Shown: positions 46,468 to 60,173, counted from the stretch's first letter. The stretch is DNA of 64,000 nt from Phallus indusiatus (GCA_027605045.1 JAQFWX010000014.1:1175391-1239390), one strand, 5' to 3'. Program-made: numbers and translations. The notes: a model not told the origin generated them from the sequence alone.

Positions 46468-48146
46468 CTATACACGATAAAGGTTATACAGGAACTGGTC
46501 ATGGTAATTATAAAACCCTTCCTCTCCGCGCATCAACACCCTCACTCGGTCCTTCTCTGCCTCTCGCACCTCTTTCTCCAAAGCTGGATGAGAAAAATCG
46601 ATGTGGTTATCAACAATATCCTGCCTTAAGACCAGATTTGTCTTTTTAGGACAAAAGCGACACCGGACCTCCTCAATTGTCTGCTGCGTAAATGCGAATT
46701 GCGCAGAACTTTTGACGAGGCAACCTCGCTTTGTTTTTTTAAATTCGCTCATATCTTTGACCAGCTGCCAGGCGTGCTTTGAAGCCAGGTGTTCTAACCC
46801 TCTATCATCCCTGTATTTTTCTGGGCCTTTGCCACATATTTTGCACCGACCTTTTTTTACCTTTCCAAAATATTTGTCCAACAAGGATTGGCTACAGATT
46901 CTGGGTTTTCTTCCTCCGCGTTGCGCCTCGGGCTCAGGCATCGAAGTTGGAGCGGGAAGAGCCAGTACAGGTGGTACAACTAGGCGTGGTTCGCGATCGA
47001 GTGTGGGCACAGGCTGGTAGTCATAAGAGGGTGGGAACGGTTCGTCAAGAGCAGGAGGACTGAACGAGGATAGATCAAGTTGGGGTGTAGTGAAGTCAGA
47101 AGAAGAGACAGGAGATGGGGTACTGAGAAGGGAGGAAGGGGGCATCGTACGCCGACCAGACCAAGAGTCTAAAGATGTCACCGAACCTGACGGTGAGATT
47201 GAGGAATCGTATTGATAAAATGCTGGAGCAGCTTCCGACGCATGGTCGTCCCGGAAATTATCAGATTCTAGCAGACTCGAGTATGTAAGGTTGGAAGTAT
47301 ATTGGACTCCTTCGTATATTGGTTGGGCCGGGATATATTGGTTTGGATAATTTGAAGCGCGAAGACTCTCCGGCTCCTGTTGGGGTTGCATCACACCACC
47401 GAAAGGGATGTCGTTGATCGACACCCCTGCGTCAATGTGATAACTCTGTAATTCTGAGCAGGTGCTGGAACGTGATTCCCTTCAATGCAGCGTCAGATTT
47501 ATAATACTCTACGAGGAATGATTATTGGACTTACACGTCCAGCACCTGCGCCGTGCTGTACAACGGACTAGCGTATCCCCCATAATTGTAATCATGATAT
47601 TGCGGGGAGGGTGAGGCACTTATTCTATTTGTTAGTGAGAGCACCGGGGATATGTGGACGAACAGCTCACCAGTCCTGATGTACGTGCGGCGTAGACAGC
47701 GGGCTCATGTAATAAGGAGAACTGTAATACATATCTGAGCTAAAGTATAATTAATATTTGACTTCGCAAACAGAGATTCATGATGAAGTTACCCATTGTA
47801 CAAGTCGTACGTGTTGTACAGAGTTGCATCGGTGACCTTAAGATCGCCGGCCGCTATCCCCATCGATAAGACTGGATCAGTGACGGCGTCGTAGTAGACG
47901 GCGGGAGTAGTCGTTTCAGCCACATAATAAGTAGGCAGACTACCATAGAAATCGTCAATTGACGTTCTAAATTGTACGCCATCGCTGAAGCAAGGTCAGT
48001 CAACGTTTCTGACAACATTGAAACACGGTGGCAACTTACAGTGCTTGGAGGTTGTCGAAAAAACTAGTAGGTTGGTTGGGTGAACCCTCACGCTGAGAAA
48101 GAGGGTCAGCGTGAAAGTTGTTGTTGATTTGGGTGGTAGATTTCAT
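46468..48146 (-). CDS. Putative zinc-finger transcription regulator
   Basis: Starts at ATG 48146 (MKSTTQINNN). Exons 48040-48146 and 47793-47984 join in frame; exon 3 (47671-47739) and a fourth near 47530-47615 follow; a large last exon ends at 46468. The N-terminal half is Tyr/Ser/Pro/Gln-rich (SSPYYMSPLSTP, YGGYASPLYS), like an activation or phase-separating region. Near residue 300 onward lie two Cys/His units: CKICGKGPEKY..HLASKH and CRFCPKKTNLV..HIDFSH. A basic RGGRKPR precedes them. Nuclear DNA binding is inferred; the exact finger class is uncertain. The border between exons 3 and 4 is ambiguous because the obvious acceptor would create a stop. Confidence 0.7.
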
Positions 48147-48149
48147 GGT

Positions 48150-50810
48150 GAAAAGTGAGATGAGGGAGACGAGTCAGAGGAGCTGAGATCGGCGAGGAGA
48201 ACAAAAACGCTGGGTACATCACGCCTTTTTATCTTCTTGCGGGGGAAGGGGATGGAAGACCTGAGCGTGAGTATTCAAATTGAATTATTTTGATGATATG
48301 CAGGGCATCTAGCCTCGTGTTAGAGTCGGATAATGCACTCTTACCAACTGTGGACAGACAAGAAAGTGCCGCCTTGTTCCAGGGATTCGCCTTCCCTTTC
48401 AAAATACAAAAAGGACTGGTCAATATTTGTGACATATCCCTTAGAACACAATCTGAAGATCCTTTCCGCGCCCTTTGATCATGTATAACTACTTTAAAAC
48501 GTTAAAAAGATGTTTCGAGACTGTATGTCACTAAGGAACGTTTTGGCCACGAAAGCCAACTTGGGGGAACAGAAGCTTTGAGGGGTGGATAAACAGGGAT
48601 GAACCTGGCACCGGCCGTAATAACGCCCAAGTGGTGCATGTACCACCCTGTACCGCCTCGCCGTTCACATGTAAAGCACATTTCTCAAGCTTCTAGCCGG
48701 TGTCACCTTTTGTCCATAATTTCCCCAACAGGCTGCATGAAATAGGGGCTGACGTGTGCGTGGGGAAACGCGGCATGATAGAAGATAAGTACTCCTCGAT
48801 TGGCCACTCATAATAAGAACATTCCCGTATCAAAATGAGGTTTCGAGCCGGAGATGTTGTGCCGATAGAACTATGGTCATACAGATCAAGATTTTAAATT
48901 AGCGAAGTGGGGAGGAAGTCTTGAGGCACACGGAGAGATGTCCTTGCAATTTTGCTCTTGTCTTAACTTCATTTTAACATTTTTGATTGTATATCAAAAA
49001 CTACAGCATATACCGAAGCAATGCAACGAGAGTACAGACGTACGTTTACACACCAACTGCAAACTATGTCCAAACGACTGGAGTGAAGGACTAGAAAGGA
49101 TTCGACCGATTCCAAGCTGAAAATGATTTTTGTTCAGTATGTATTTGCCAAATCACGCTATGACACGAATACCTGTGAATTCCCGAAATCAAATTGGATT
49201 TCCGGATCGACTTTCGGATCGAATTCCTTTGTGGCGCTTGATTGACAAGATTCCGTAATTCTTCCACTGACGATCCAGGCAATTGGCACAACTGAAAGGA
49301 ATGGATGTAAAAGTTGTAGAATACGGGTATGAACTGAGTTATTACTTGAGATACCACGAGTGTCACATCAAGGCGCAAAGTAAAGTTGCACGACCGGCAG
49401 GATGTAGCACTTGCGACCGACCGGAATACTGGACTCTTGGCTGTCGGAACCATCGGAACCATCTTGATTCTTCATGATATGAAACGTTCCGTGATATAGT
49501 TCCAGGCTTCTTGACGTTGGACGCTGCATACCAGGGACAAACCACTAAAAAAGACAGTGATAAGGTTGATGGTGCAGGTGATTGCCAGCGACAAGCCGAC
49601 GGCTTGATCGCAGTACCATGACGTACCTGACACAAAACTTGATCACTTGCTTTCGGCGTATCTTTACTCTTGAGATCAATGGATGGTGGAAAACCGTCAA
49701 AAACGGGGAAGGGCTTGTATGTGACCGCTTTGACTCTGCTTGGGACGGCGAATACATCGTAAATTCTGAGAGGTTGAGCTGGAAGAATGGCCATTTGTAC
49801 AATGAGAGCAATAATAGAAGCTTCATAATCTTCGCTGTTGCAGAATATAAGCCAGACTTCTTGGCCTAGCCATTAACCGACGAACTTCTTGAACAATCTT
49901 CCTCGCCACAGGCAATGTTGGTGGCGAATTGTGCAAATGTAGCTTGAGCGGCTTAAAGTTTTGTGTCCAACAGATTCTGATGAAAGATTCATGGAGAGAG
50001 ACAAATCAGCCACATCGGAGAAAATAATTCATGATCGACCATCGCTTTTATGACACGGATGCCACCAGGTCTTGATCGACTCCACAAACGTATTCATTCT
50101 GCGTTCAGATCGGGGAAAATGTCACAGGAAGAACATACAAAGAATTCATTAAAACGATGGACATCTCTTTTGACCAACGGTGGCGAACAGGCTGTGGCAT
50201 ACCTGCACCAGAAGGAAGACTTGACCATTTTTCTCGAAAAATAGAGATTTGGAGCAGAGAAAAATCAAATAAATGTTATACCACGACCTTTAGCAGAAGG
50301 TACGTAGTGAAGGCTTTGAAACAATAATGAGGTTGTAGTAAGATATCAAATAATTTCGGACAAGAGCGAGATGTCCGTGCTCGCTAAGTCCATGATTATG
50401 ATTATGATTATGTACGTCTCGTTACGTAATACTAATGCATTTTCAACCGGCTTTTTGTTGGCTTTTTGTTTCGCTTGTAGAGGAGAAGCAAGTGTAACAA
50501 TTCACTCATTACAGGCCGTTGTACGCTTTGTTACCTACTGAGTCATACGAAACATCTTACTCTAATGCTCACGATACCAAAACATTCACTCAGTAACCAT
50601 CTCACAACGAGCGTCGGACCAAAAGATAACCTGGCTGCAGCACTTGCATTACAGGGAGACTTCTACCTATTTTTACACGCCAACGTTCTAGACGTCAGAA
50701 AAGAAGACAAGTTGAATGTGAAACGAGAAGGAGAGTGTTCTGACGGTCATCCCGGATAACCGATACATCTTTTTTTTTGTAGCTTTGGTTTTTCTTACAT
50801 ACTTGCATTA
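48150..50810. other. Intergenic, with one unresolved candidate gene (-)
   Basis: Contains the TF promoter side and a possible spliced minus-strand gene about 49100-50000. A continuous segment there reads GQEVWLIFCNSEDYEAS and MAILPAQPLRIYDVFAVPS, ending SDQVLCQ before a GTACGT donor (about 49625). Neither exon joins convincingly downstream. A (GATTAT)3 repeat lies at about 50393-50413. The remainder shows nothing. Confidence 0.3.
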
Positions 50811-52518
50811 CTACGAGGAAACTGGCTTCAATACGGCGGCGTTGAAAGCGTCAGCGGCTGCTTGACCGGAGAGACCTTGCGTTGCGTTTTGGGCAGCGGC
50901 GCAAGAAGCGATGGCTGCTTGGTTTGCATTGCAGTTGTTCACGAAGGTGTTGCAAACTGTGCGAAAAGGAACAAAGAATGTACGTTAGGCGAGTAGATAA
51001 CTTTGAGCAGTGATACGACGTACTGAATTGAGTGATGATGTTGATATTGAGCGCGCTACTGTGGTTGAAGCTGTGGAACGAATCAGGTTGGTCAATCGTT
51101 CAATAATAGAGACGGCGGGTTCATCGTACTCTTGTAGGTTGGCAGGCTCAAAAGAGTCCTCAGTTCGACCATCGAAGATGCCAAAAGAGATGGTCGGGTT
51201 TGTGCATGAACCGATGCTAGGCAATGCTGCTTGTGCCGCTTCTTCTGCAGTTGGAACGCTGCCATCGGATAGAGCTGGGGTAGTAGCAAAGTCGGTGGTG
51301 ATCCCGAGAGCTGCGTTGAAAGCATCTGCTTGAGCACCTCCTGCTGTGGCAGAAGAGGCTGCTTGTTGTCCCTTGGCACATGCAGCAAGCGTCGACGCCG
51401 GTGCGTTGCATTTCGTCTGGAGCTGATCACAGGTTGCCTGGGTGATGATGTTGATCTGGGAAAAAATACGGTCAGTCATGCACTATATGGAGACACTAAG
51501 ATCGACGAACATTCAATGCAGATCCGTGGCTGATGCTGTTCTGATCTTCAGGCTGGAATGAGAACTCCGAGGCTTTCCTTCCATCGAATCCTGGTCCGAA
51601 CTCTATGGCAGGGTTTGCGCAACTTCCGAAGCTGAGAGCTGAACCGGAGGAATTGGACGCGGAGCTAGATGCAGAACTGGATGCGGAATTGTTATTATCA
51701 GATTCAGATTCAGACTCGGATGCGGAATCGGATGCAGAACTGGATTCCGAAGCTGCTGCAGAAGAGGAAGTCGCAGCTGGGGGAGGTGCGGCGGCACTGC
51801 TGACAGCGACGGCACTAGAAGTAGCTGCCGAGGAAGAACTCGAGACGGGGTTACAGGTGCCGTCTTTGCCATTGCTGGCGTTGTTAGCATTAGAGTTGGA
51901 CGCGCTTGCTGAAGAGCTGGCTTGTTGAGCGGCCGAAGCTGATAACGCTACGTCGTTGGCTGGATTGGCGAAATCGGTCTAGAGTTCTGTAAGCACATCC
52001 GTTTTATTTGTACGTCTTGGTATTTGGACTTACTTCAATTCCAAAAGCAGCATTGCTAATGAGGCGATGAGAATGAAATACTGCCAATGGATCGAGTATT
52101 TCAGAACTTACAAAGCGTCAGCAGCGGCACCACCGGTAACTTTCGCGGCAGCAGCTTGTGCGTTGGCACAAATGGTTAGGGTGTCTTGACCAGCTTTGCA
52201 TTTATCCTGAAGCTGTTGGCAGATGAAGCTTGAGATAACTCCAATGTTAAGCGCGCTGCCATGGTTAAAACTTTATTTGATGAATTGTCATTTCCCAAAT
52301 CTATTGCCATACGACGAAAACATGACGTACTCAGCTTGATTAACAGGTTCAAAAGCGGGTTGATTCCTTCCATCTAAACCATTTGCAAATTCAATTTCGG
52401 GAGATCCGCAGCTGCCAGTGTCTAAAGCTGCTCGGCGAGCGTATTTGTAGAACTGAACGGGTCTTGCCGAGACGGCTGCAGCGAGAAGGGCGATATACAC
52501 GGTGGACCAGCACAACAT
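50811..52518 (-). CDS. Secreted protein with three tandem Cys-containing repeats
   Basis: ATG 52518 gives a clear signal peptide (MLCWSTVYIALLAAAVSA) and a possible KR/RR-type processing site (YARR). Three repeats follow. Each begins GSC-x-x-P-x-I-x-F..DGR, then HGSALNI or HSSALNI, a C-x6-C pair, a further Cys, and ADAFNAA. Repeats 1 and 2 are separated by a Ser/Ala/Asp-rich linker (about 51660-51960). Short introns lie at equivalent places in the repeats, for example 52271-52330 after NQA and the one before ITQ. The stop is TAG at 50811. Length, repeats and Ser-rich linker suggest a cell-wall or secreted protein. Function unknown; no enzyme motif. Confidence 0.75.
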
Positions 52519-54019
52519 TTCAAATATGTAAAGTTACTACGAAAAAGATAGGTTTTAGGGAGAGAAGTTGAACGTGACCGAAGCAACAAGGAACGGATTG
52601 AGCCCAGCTGTAAAAGAAAATCATACATTACGCTTGCGCGCTCTGAAAAATGTGATGTGCGACGTACCTCAATGGAAATGAGAAAATGGGTAGGAAGCTG
52701 AAGATTTCGAGTAATGATCAGTTTTTCTTTTATAATGGGGCTGAAGCATTGCGACTGGAGAATGTTCGGAGCGCGGTCAAACTCGGATAGAGCGTTTCAT
52801 TGGAAACGAGCAGCTTAAAGCAACCCGCACGCAGGGAAAATAATCTTCATATATTAGGAACCCTGATCTCAAAGGGTCTCAACCAGAGTCACGTAGAAAC
52901 CCTATGAAGTACCTGGAAACGGTCGACTAGATGGAAATGACTGTGTGAGAATATTCCCTTCCAAAAGCTCGATTGCTGCACTTTTTACCCGCGAAGCTGC
53001 CACGATTCAATGCCGGTTGTGAACGATGAAGATGATGTAATTATTGGGTCCCTCTTTCACGGTCGGAGGAAAAAGCGCAGCAACCGGAATGATCTGCTGA
53101 GCATGGGCAACAATGGTCAAGGGGTGTCATACAGGTTCTTCTTCCTCTAAGGGAACCGTATTCCTTGCATTTCTTACAACGCTATAGATGCTAAAAACAT
53201 AATGCTTAAGCACATGTATGCCAGCGAAGTTAGCTACTATTTTGAATTTACCTTGTCTTTTGCAGCCGGCGGATTTCCAAACGGACATCTAGGAAGATGT
53301 TGGATTCTATGCAATACACTTGGCCCGTGCTAGTAATTGTGATATATTCCTGAATTGGCTTTGTCGAAATAGAACAATAGAACAAAACGCCTTGAATTCT
53401 ATTAAAGCTTGTATCACGAGTGATGAGCTAGTGATGGTAGTATATTCTAGTTAGTTGTTACAAAAAAAGCCTCACCGGCAAGACATACTACCACTATTTG
53501 GGAAATCTGGCTTTATTGAAATAGTCTAAACATACACATTTCAAATCTTCCGGACGTATAGTGTGAACTTGATCTCAGCCCGGGCTGGTCTTTAAATTCG
53601 GCTTCCATCTTTCACAGGGATGTCACCTTTGAACACAGGACATGTCATTGATCTTTGAAACTACTCTGATTTGGCAAATCCAGAAATTCCCGCATAAGGC
53701 TGTGGTACGCTGATACGTGTCGGACCGATGTCAAAACTGAGTGTAAAGCAGTAAAAACCGCACCACTCAACCAACTCAGACCAGCAGCTTCCTCCTGAAA
53801 TACAGCTTCTTTTTGTCAGATCTGCAAGTTTCTAAGTTTCCTCGTGGAATCCATGCAAGCTGAGCTAATCCTGATGAGTGAAAATGTCTCGCAGTGGCAC
53901 GCGCGAAAAAAGAGTTTCAAGCTCCGACAGGACAAGTCCGAAGCGACAGCGAGAACAGGATTATACTGACTTTGAAGTATTTGCTTGAAACCATCTTTCA
54001 CAACTTTTGCGCTTAAAGA
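52519..54019. other. Intergenic between divergent genes
   Basis: About 1.5 kb containing the promoters of the secreted repeat protein and NOT2. A TATA-like TTTTATAATGG lies near 52730. No gene or repeat recognised. Confidence 0.5.
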
Positions 54020-56346
54020 ATGAATCGACCAGGTATTTTATTTCCATCTATTCCGATAATTTGCTATCTTGATCTGAATTTTCAATTTTCCTTGCGCTCC
54101 CCTTGTTGTCCGAAGGTCAACAGCCTCAACGGCCACCAAATTTGGGACCGACTCCGAATATGGGCAGCTTTCGAGGTCCTTTCCAACAAACATACGGATT
54201 GCCACCGCGTGGTGTAATGCAAGGGTATCCTTCAATGCAAAACCATCGTGCGCAGGGTTTAGTTATGCAGCCATCGCCGGGATTCATTCAGCGAGGAAGC
54301 GTTGGCACAAACACGGGCAACGCGTTCAGTTTCGCGGGAAACATTCAGCAGCAGCAGCAGGCTGCATCCCAACAATCCGTTGCTGCCCATCATCATCCGC
54401 AGCAACCGGCATCATCGTTACAGCAGCAACAGCAGCAGCAACAACAGCAACAGCAACAGCAGCAGCAGCAGCAACAACAAGCGCCTCCTCATCCTTCTCA
54501 ACAGCCTCAAAATCCAGGTGCACTCTCAGTGCCCCCGCATTTAGCGCAACATACTTCGACGGGTGGAAATAACTCAAATCCGAATGATGTAGCGCTAGAT
54601 CCAAACGATTTTCCTGCACTAGTCATAGCCAACACTCCGAGTGTTGCACCTGCGTCGGCTGGTACAACAAGCCTTCACTCAAGTTATGCTACGCAGGCAG
54701 CACCAACTAGTCAAACTCTTGGGAACGGAGGTCAACCAACCCCGCAAGCTCGCGACTTCGGTCCGGACGACTTTCCAGCTCTGGGTGGGCCGCCGACTCA
54801 GGCACAACAGCAGCACCAAGGAACACCGGATAATGCTTCGACTGTATCTCAACAACAACAGCAGCAGCAATCGCAATCGCAGTCGTTACAGCAACATCCT
54901 CCGGGACTAAACGGGTTTCAAAACTCGGACCAAAGTCAATCGCAACATCGCCAGAATCTACTGGCAGGGTCGTTACAGGTGCAACAGCAACGGACGGTGC
55001 ATGGTACAAGTGTCATTCCGAACTACGATGCTGATAAGAGGGTTCGCAACTTCCTCTTTGTCGTTGTTGATGGTGCTCTAACCTTCCTTGGTCACAGATT
55101 AACTTCCCAAAGTCGAGTAACCAGAACTGGCCTACAGGAAATACACCTACTCCTGGCTTCCCATCGAATCCGAGCATCTCGAATGGTGCCCAACAGCATC
55201 TTCTTTTACAATCACAATCTGGCCAGTCGCAATCTACGACTCAGCAACAACAACAGCTTAACCCGCCAGGTGTATCAACATTGTCGTCAACGTATGGACA
55301 CCAGCCACAGCAGTCGTATGTTCAGCCGCCGGATTCACACCATTCGCAGCAGTCACAACAACCACAACCGCATAGTCAGCCTCAGCAACAAAGTGGGCCA
55401 CAAGCGGCGTCTCAAAATACGCAGCATCCTCAAACACCTGCTCAGCAGCTACTAATATCACCGGCGGATCGATGGGGTTTATTAGGGCTTTTAGCTTTGA
55501 TAAAGAACGCGGATCCAGATACCGCTTTGCTAAGTATGGGTGCGGACCTTACGAATCTCGGTGTAAACTTAGGCCAATCAGGGTATGTGTGATATATTCG
55601 TCGTTATGTCAAAAAAAAGCCATCTCTCTCTTTCTCTCTTTTTCCATCCCTCTCTCTCCCTTTTGGTTTTTCCGAGCGTTTCATTGGAAATGTTGTATAT
55701 TTATGGCCATGTCTTCAGGAACATCTATTCTAATTTTATTACCCCTTGGACTGGTTCAAATGCTGCTGTTGGAGTAGAGCCCGAGTTTCATTTACCATCG
55801 TGCTATAATGTCCAGCCACCACCGCCTAGTACAACAAGAGTCGTCTCGTTTAGTGATGAAACTCTATTCTTCATGTTCTATTCGTCGCCGCGAGATGCGC
55901 TTCAAGAAGTAGCGGCACAAGAGCTGTACGTGACTTTTGTCTCGTCTCATTTCCGTTCGCTAAACTAATATATATATATTTATATATCTCCTTTTGCTTG
56001 AAACCCCCCCCACAGATGGAATAGAAATTGGCGCTGGCACAAAATTCTAAGGCACTGGTTGACTAAAGAAACCGGAACGCCTCCTTCTCAAAAGGTTCCT
56101 GGAGGTGAAGCTGGAACTTACACATTCTGGGATCCCGAATCGTGGTCGAAGGAACGAAAAGAGCTGACTGTGCTTTATGCTGACTTGGAGGAACGAAGCA
56201 TCTCACCGTTTTTGCAGCAAGGACAAGGGATTCAGCCTTCCGTCAATGTCGGATTGCAGAATAACATCGGACCGACGGGTGGTGTTTTGAACCCTTTAAG
56301 ACAGCAGAGCTATAGTGGTATGAGTGTCGTAGCTGGTATGGCGTGA
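54020..56346 (+). CDS. NOT2: CCR4-NOT complex subunit NOT2 (653 aa)
   Basis: Exons 54020-54032, 54116-55041, 55098-55582, 55719-55925 and 56016-56346 total 1962 bases, exactly in frame. The long N-terminal region is Gln/Pro/Ser-rich with poly-Gln runs (coded 54347-54480 and 54850-54895) and two DPNDFPAL / GPDDFPALG motifs. The C-terminal NOT2/3/5 domain has ITPWTG, FHLPSCYNVQ, FSDETLFFMFYS, DALQEVAAQEL and NRNWRWHKILRHWLTKE, ending in GTYTFWDPESW. NOT2 docks NOT3/5 and NOT1 in the deadenylase and translational-control complex in cytoplasm and nucleus. Intron 2 has a weaker donor, GTTCGC. A single-copy house-keeping gene, useful as a synteny anchor. Confidence 0.95.
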
Positions 56347-56836
56347 GAGAAGAAATTGACAAGAGTGACCGGTGATTTTGCTGTCAAAAAGAGTATAACC
56401 TACACTCTTTACTTTCACAGATTTGGAATAAGATAATCTTTTTGTTTCCCTGATCCTCCTTTTCCCAAAATCGTTTATTTCGTTCCTATGTGATCACCCC
56501 CGTCTCTTCTCAAATGATGTGTCTCGCGCGCCTCTTTTATCCATACTACGGACAGTCCTTGTTCTTTTTTTATCGACAAACCTTCACTCTACGCTTTTTT
56601 CTTTATATATTTCTCTTGCTTGGCAGCTTCGTGTACCACTACGGCCCTTTTCTCCTCCCTCATTTTGCTCAAACCTTTAGTATCCAGCTTTACATTCAAA
56701 CCGTCTATCGACTCGTTTTATCGACTTCTTCTTCACTTTTTCTCAAATCCACACCGTTATTCCTATCGTGGTAAAATATATATTTTCTGTTCTCGTCGGA
56801 TTATATCGAGAAGTGAGATAGTGATATGATATTAGT
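56347..56836. other. Convergent 3' regions
   Basis: Pyrimidine-rich spacer between NOT2 and the amine oxidase stop; no gene seen. Confidence 0.6.
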
Positions 56837-58780
56837 TTAAAAGATAAGAACGGGATCTTCCTCCAAGAACGTTTTGCCGCATGCTGGTATGATGGTATGT
56901 TGAGCGGCGGAAGCGGGTGTAACGGAACAATTGCCACGAATGCATTGAGCAACAGACATCGCAGCGGACTGACCTTCCGTAAAAGCACCCTATCAAAATT
57001 GTTACGACAGGATCAAGATAAGAGACAAGATGATGACACTAACCTGTAGAAACCCATAATATTTGAAACTAGTAGCTTCTCCGGCAAACCAAAGTCGCGT
57101 CCCAACAGGAGCCCGCAAGTCATCAAACACACCAGGAGAATACGAAGGTCCCCAATTCGAATACGTCCCACGGAAAAGAGGATCCTCATGCCATCTTTTG
57201 AATAAGAACTGCGTAGGCTCTGGTATATCGGGTCCGTACATTGAGCGTAGGACAGTCATCATCTCCGCTTGAGTTGCAGCGTCACTTTGTCTTTCTATTC
57301 GAATCGATTCTCGGTTTGTTACTGTCGCGAACAAGACGTGCGATCCTGGAAGAAAGTCTGGAAGGTCGAGAGATTGCCATACAGTGTAGAATCCGCGTTT
57401 GCTCGGGTCGGCGTAGATTTGGTATTGGGTAGGTGACCAGAAGGTTGTGTTGAAGGTCAAGAAGATTTTGGTGTATATTGCCTGATTGTTATCTTGGTTA
57501 AATGCGGTATCGTGATTGTGACAAGTGACTTGCCATATCCATTCCAAAAATAGCTTCTTGTTTCCAGTCTGGAAGAGGAGGACTGAAGGTGACATCGCTG
57601 TTTTGAAGGACACCGACGCTTCATCATATGATGTAAAATGTGGACGATTTCGTGAACGAAGAACATGCTTACGAGAATGTGCATATGGCATAGTCGGCGT
57701 TGATAATAACCCCTTGCTGCGTGCTGATTTTAACACCATTTGATGAATACGCTATCTGGGTGACCGTTTGATTCAGGAGTAGACGAGGATCCGAGTTATT
57801 CAGAAATTTGGCAGCTGTAGCTTGTGCAATGACTTTGAAACCACGTTGATCGATAACAAGGTTGTTCTCGGGAGAGAATCCTGGGTGAAAGCATAAAGAC
57901 AAGATAGCAAAGAGAGTATGATTTGGCCGTACCGTTGAACGTGAAGTTGTTGTTCTCAGCTGCTGCAAGGAATGATGTTTCTTCAGGAGGCTGAGCGAAT
58001 TCGCTTTCAAAGTAATGTTAAGAGTATTTCGAAATCAGAACAGGAGAATCTCACAAGTCCATAGTATAGTATTCGGCTGCGTCATCTAAGGAGGTCAGAG
58101 GGCGATAGCCAGTTACACTCAATCCAGCTCTCGCAGTAAGATCGCCTTGCTATGTAACTTCAACGTTTGCACACGCTTAGAGAACATTATAGTCATACCT
58201 GATTCAATACACGTTGTCCTAGAAGGAACCTCAGTGACAGTCTATCAAACAAGAAACGATCACCTCACCAGCACCAGCTAAAAAGGCCGTAAAAGCATTG
58301 TCAAAAGCATCCAATTGTTCCTCCATGTCAACGGGTCCGTTATTATCGAAAGTAGTCACGTTGTCAAAGTCTGAGAATTCGGTTCGTAGGTTATTCTCGA
58401 GGGCTAGTGTGAAGATAGGGTTCTGCGTAGCACCCTCTCCTAATCCTTGAACCCAATTAGGACCGAGTTCAACGCGGACGCCATTGTTTAGTGCAACATC
58501 TTGCATTCGACCACCTGGTATAGTCGTCGTTCGTCATATCAACGTTATCAGTGAACATGGCGTAGTAGTAGGACTCACCTAGTTCATTACGTGCCTCTAC
58601 GAGAACGAAATCTATTCCTTCTTGGTTCAACGTTCTCGCTGCTATTATACCAGTCATCCCCCCTCCCAAAATTGCCACGCGAGTGTTGATAACATGTGCG
58701 CCCGCTGCTTCAGACGGGGCAGAGAGAGCGTAGGATATCGAGGAAGCTGAGAGAACGGTTGCCCACAAGAGCGATTTCAT
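56837..58780 (-). CDS. Secreted flavin-containing amine oxidase (polyamine-oxidase-like)
   Basis: ATG 58780 begins MKSLLWATVLSASSISYALS, a signal peptide. Exon 1 (58579-58780) holds the FAD dinucleotide-binding motif VAILGGGMTGIIAART and VLVEARNELGGR. Exon 2 (58269-58514) has VELGPNWVQGLG. About six more small exons follow. The C-terminal part has VGTRLWFAGEATSFKYYGFLQ joined to GAFTEGQSAAMSVAQCI, the conserved FAD-contacting region. The stop is TAA at 56837-56839. The enzyme would oxidise polyamines or other amines outside the cell, producing an aldehyde and hydrogen peroxide. Substrate is not deducible. Internal exon borders between 57740 and 58268 are not fully worked out. Confidence 0.88.
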
Positions 58781-60173
58781 TCTGCGGGGTTGGGCGGTTC
58801 ATTGGGAAATGATAATGGATTAAGTTTATATTCATTATCTCTCAGGCGAGCGATATTATGTGCGCTCGCTACTTAGAAGCCAAAGTTAGGTTCACATCGG
58901 TGTGACACGGCACGAATTATGTTACACGCAAGTTACGTAACTAACACGTGATTGATTTTGTTTCAGCCTCCGAAGTTTGAAACTCAATTGAAACTGCCAA
59001 ATCTCAAATTCAAACCTGAAGTCGTCAGAACTCTTGGCGAAAACGCTGAACAATTGCTGCACCTCTCAATGTTCTATAACTCAACTAAGAAGACAATCGA
59101 CTTTATGAACTCACTACACTTGGAATCAAAAGCGCATGCCGACGTGTTGCATGTTACGTATCACTGTGTGAGAAGTGCTCACCTGTGCTCACATGGGCAT
59201 CAAAACGTACTGTCACCGATAGGCCAACGCAGACGAACTACACTAAAAGCCCAAATATGTGCCTTTCTTGATCAAACTTCTCAGAGATAGTCGGTGGCAT
59301 ATATTCCGGATACCTCTCCACTCCCACCCGAGAAACAACGGTGCGTGGTGCCTACTTGATGTATAGCTGAATATCCGTTTCGTCTCGCATATTTTTTCAA
59401 AATGGAAAAACGGCACATTAGAAGTTGCATATTGCAAAAATTGCAAAAGGGAAAATTGGGACGCTTTTTGATTCAAGTTGGATCATGAGTGAATCAGTTA
59501 GTCATATACCGCGACTTCAATTCGCCGTTGTCTCCTTATCGTTGAAGGGTTTATTTGCTTGAAGGATAACATCAAACCTACAAAAGGATGGACGCATGGT
59601 ACGACAAAGTACTCATAGTTTGAGATGGTTCCGAGATCCGGGACTGGTATTACTGTTTGATGTGAGTACCAACTCTCGGCTGTAGATATTCTGCTTTCTA
59701 ACGTATCACATAGCAAGCTAAGCCGCAATAACTCAAATTATCTCGATCAACAGTTCTTTTCTCTTGTCCCAATTGCCCGTATCAGTAGTCCGGGTAGAGC
59801 TAAATGCACAGTTCAAAGCCTACGTACGGCTTTTAAGTAATCTCATGCCTTCAAGGATGACGATCACTTAAACGTAATTAATACATTCTAGGCGTATACC
59901 TAATACGATGCCTCCGAGGGTCCACCCGCGAGGTTACACGTCCATTTTCCAATAGCTAGCCAAGATTTAACCGTTTCGATGACAATCTCCACTTATCCGT
60001 CATTCATGCCAGTTGAAATCGCCACATCACACCACATCGTTCGCTCCAATCTTTTTTGATCAATGATAGCAGCTACCTCCATGTGCCATCCTTCTGGATC
60101 CCCTACAATTTTTTTCTTGTAATTTTACTACAATAATCGAATTACACAGATTCCCGCTATCCTTTGCCAAACT
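58781..60173. other. Intergenic, nothing recognised
   Basis: Amine oxidase promoter plus spacer. Open frames (58952-59290, 59498-59728) have no family features or sensible splice continuation. Confidence 0.5.

Noticed and set aside
54020..56346. Minus-strand Ala/Val-rich frames opposite NOT2
   Set aside because: Antisense shadows of the CAG/CAA repeats.
58952..59290. Plus-strand 112-residue frame near the amine oxidase promoter
   Set aside because: No domain, no promoter or splice support, codon usage unremarkable.
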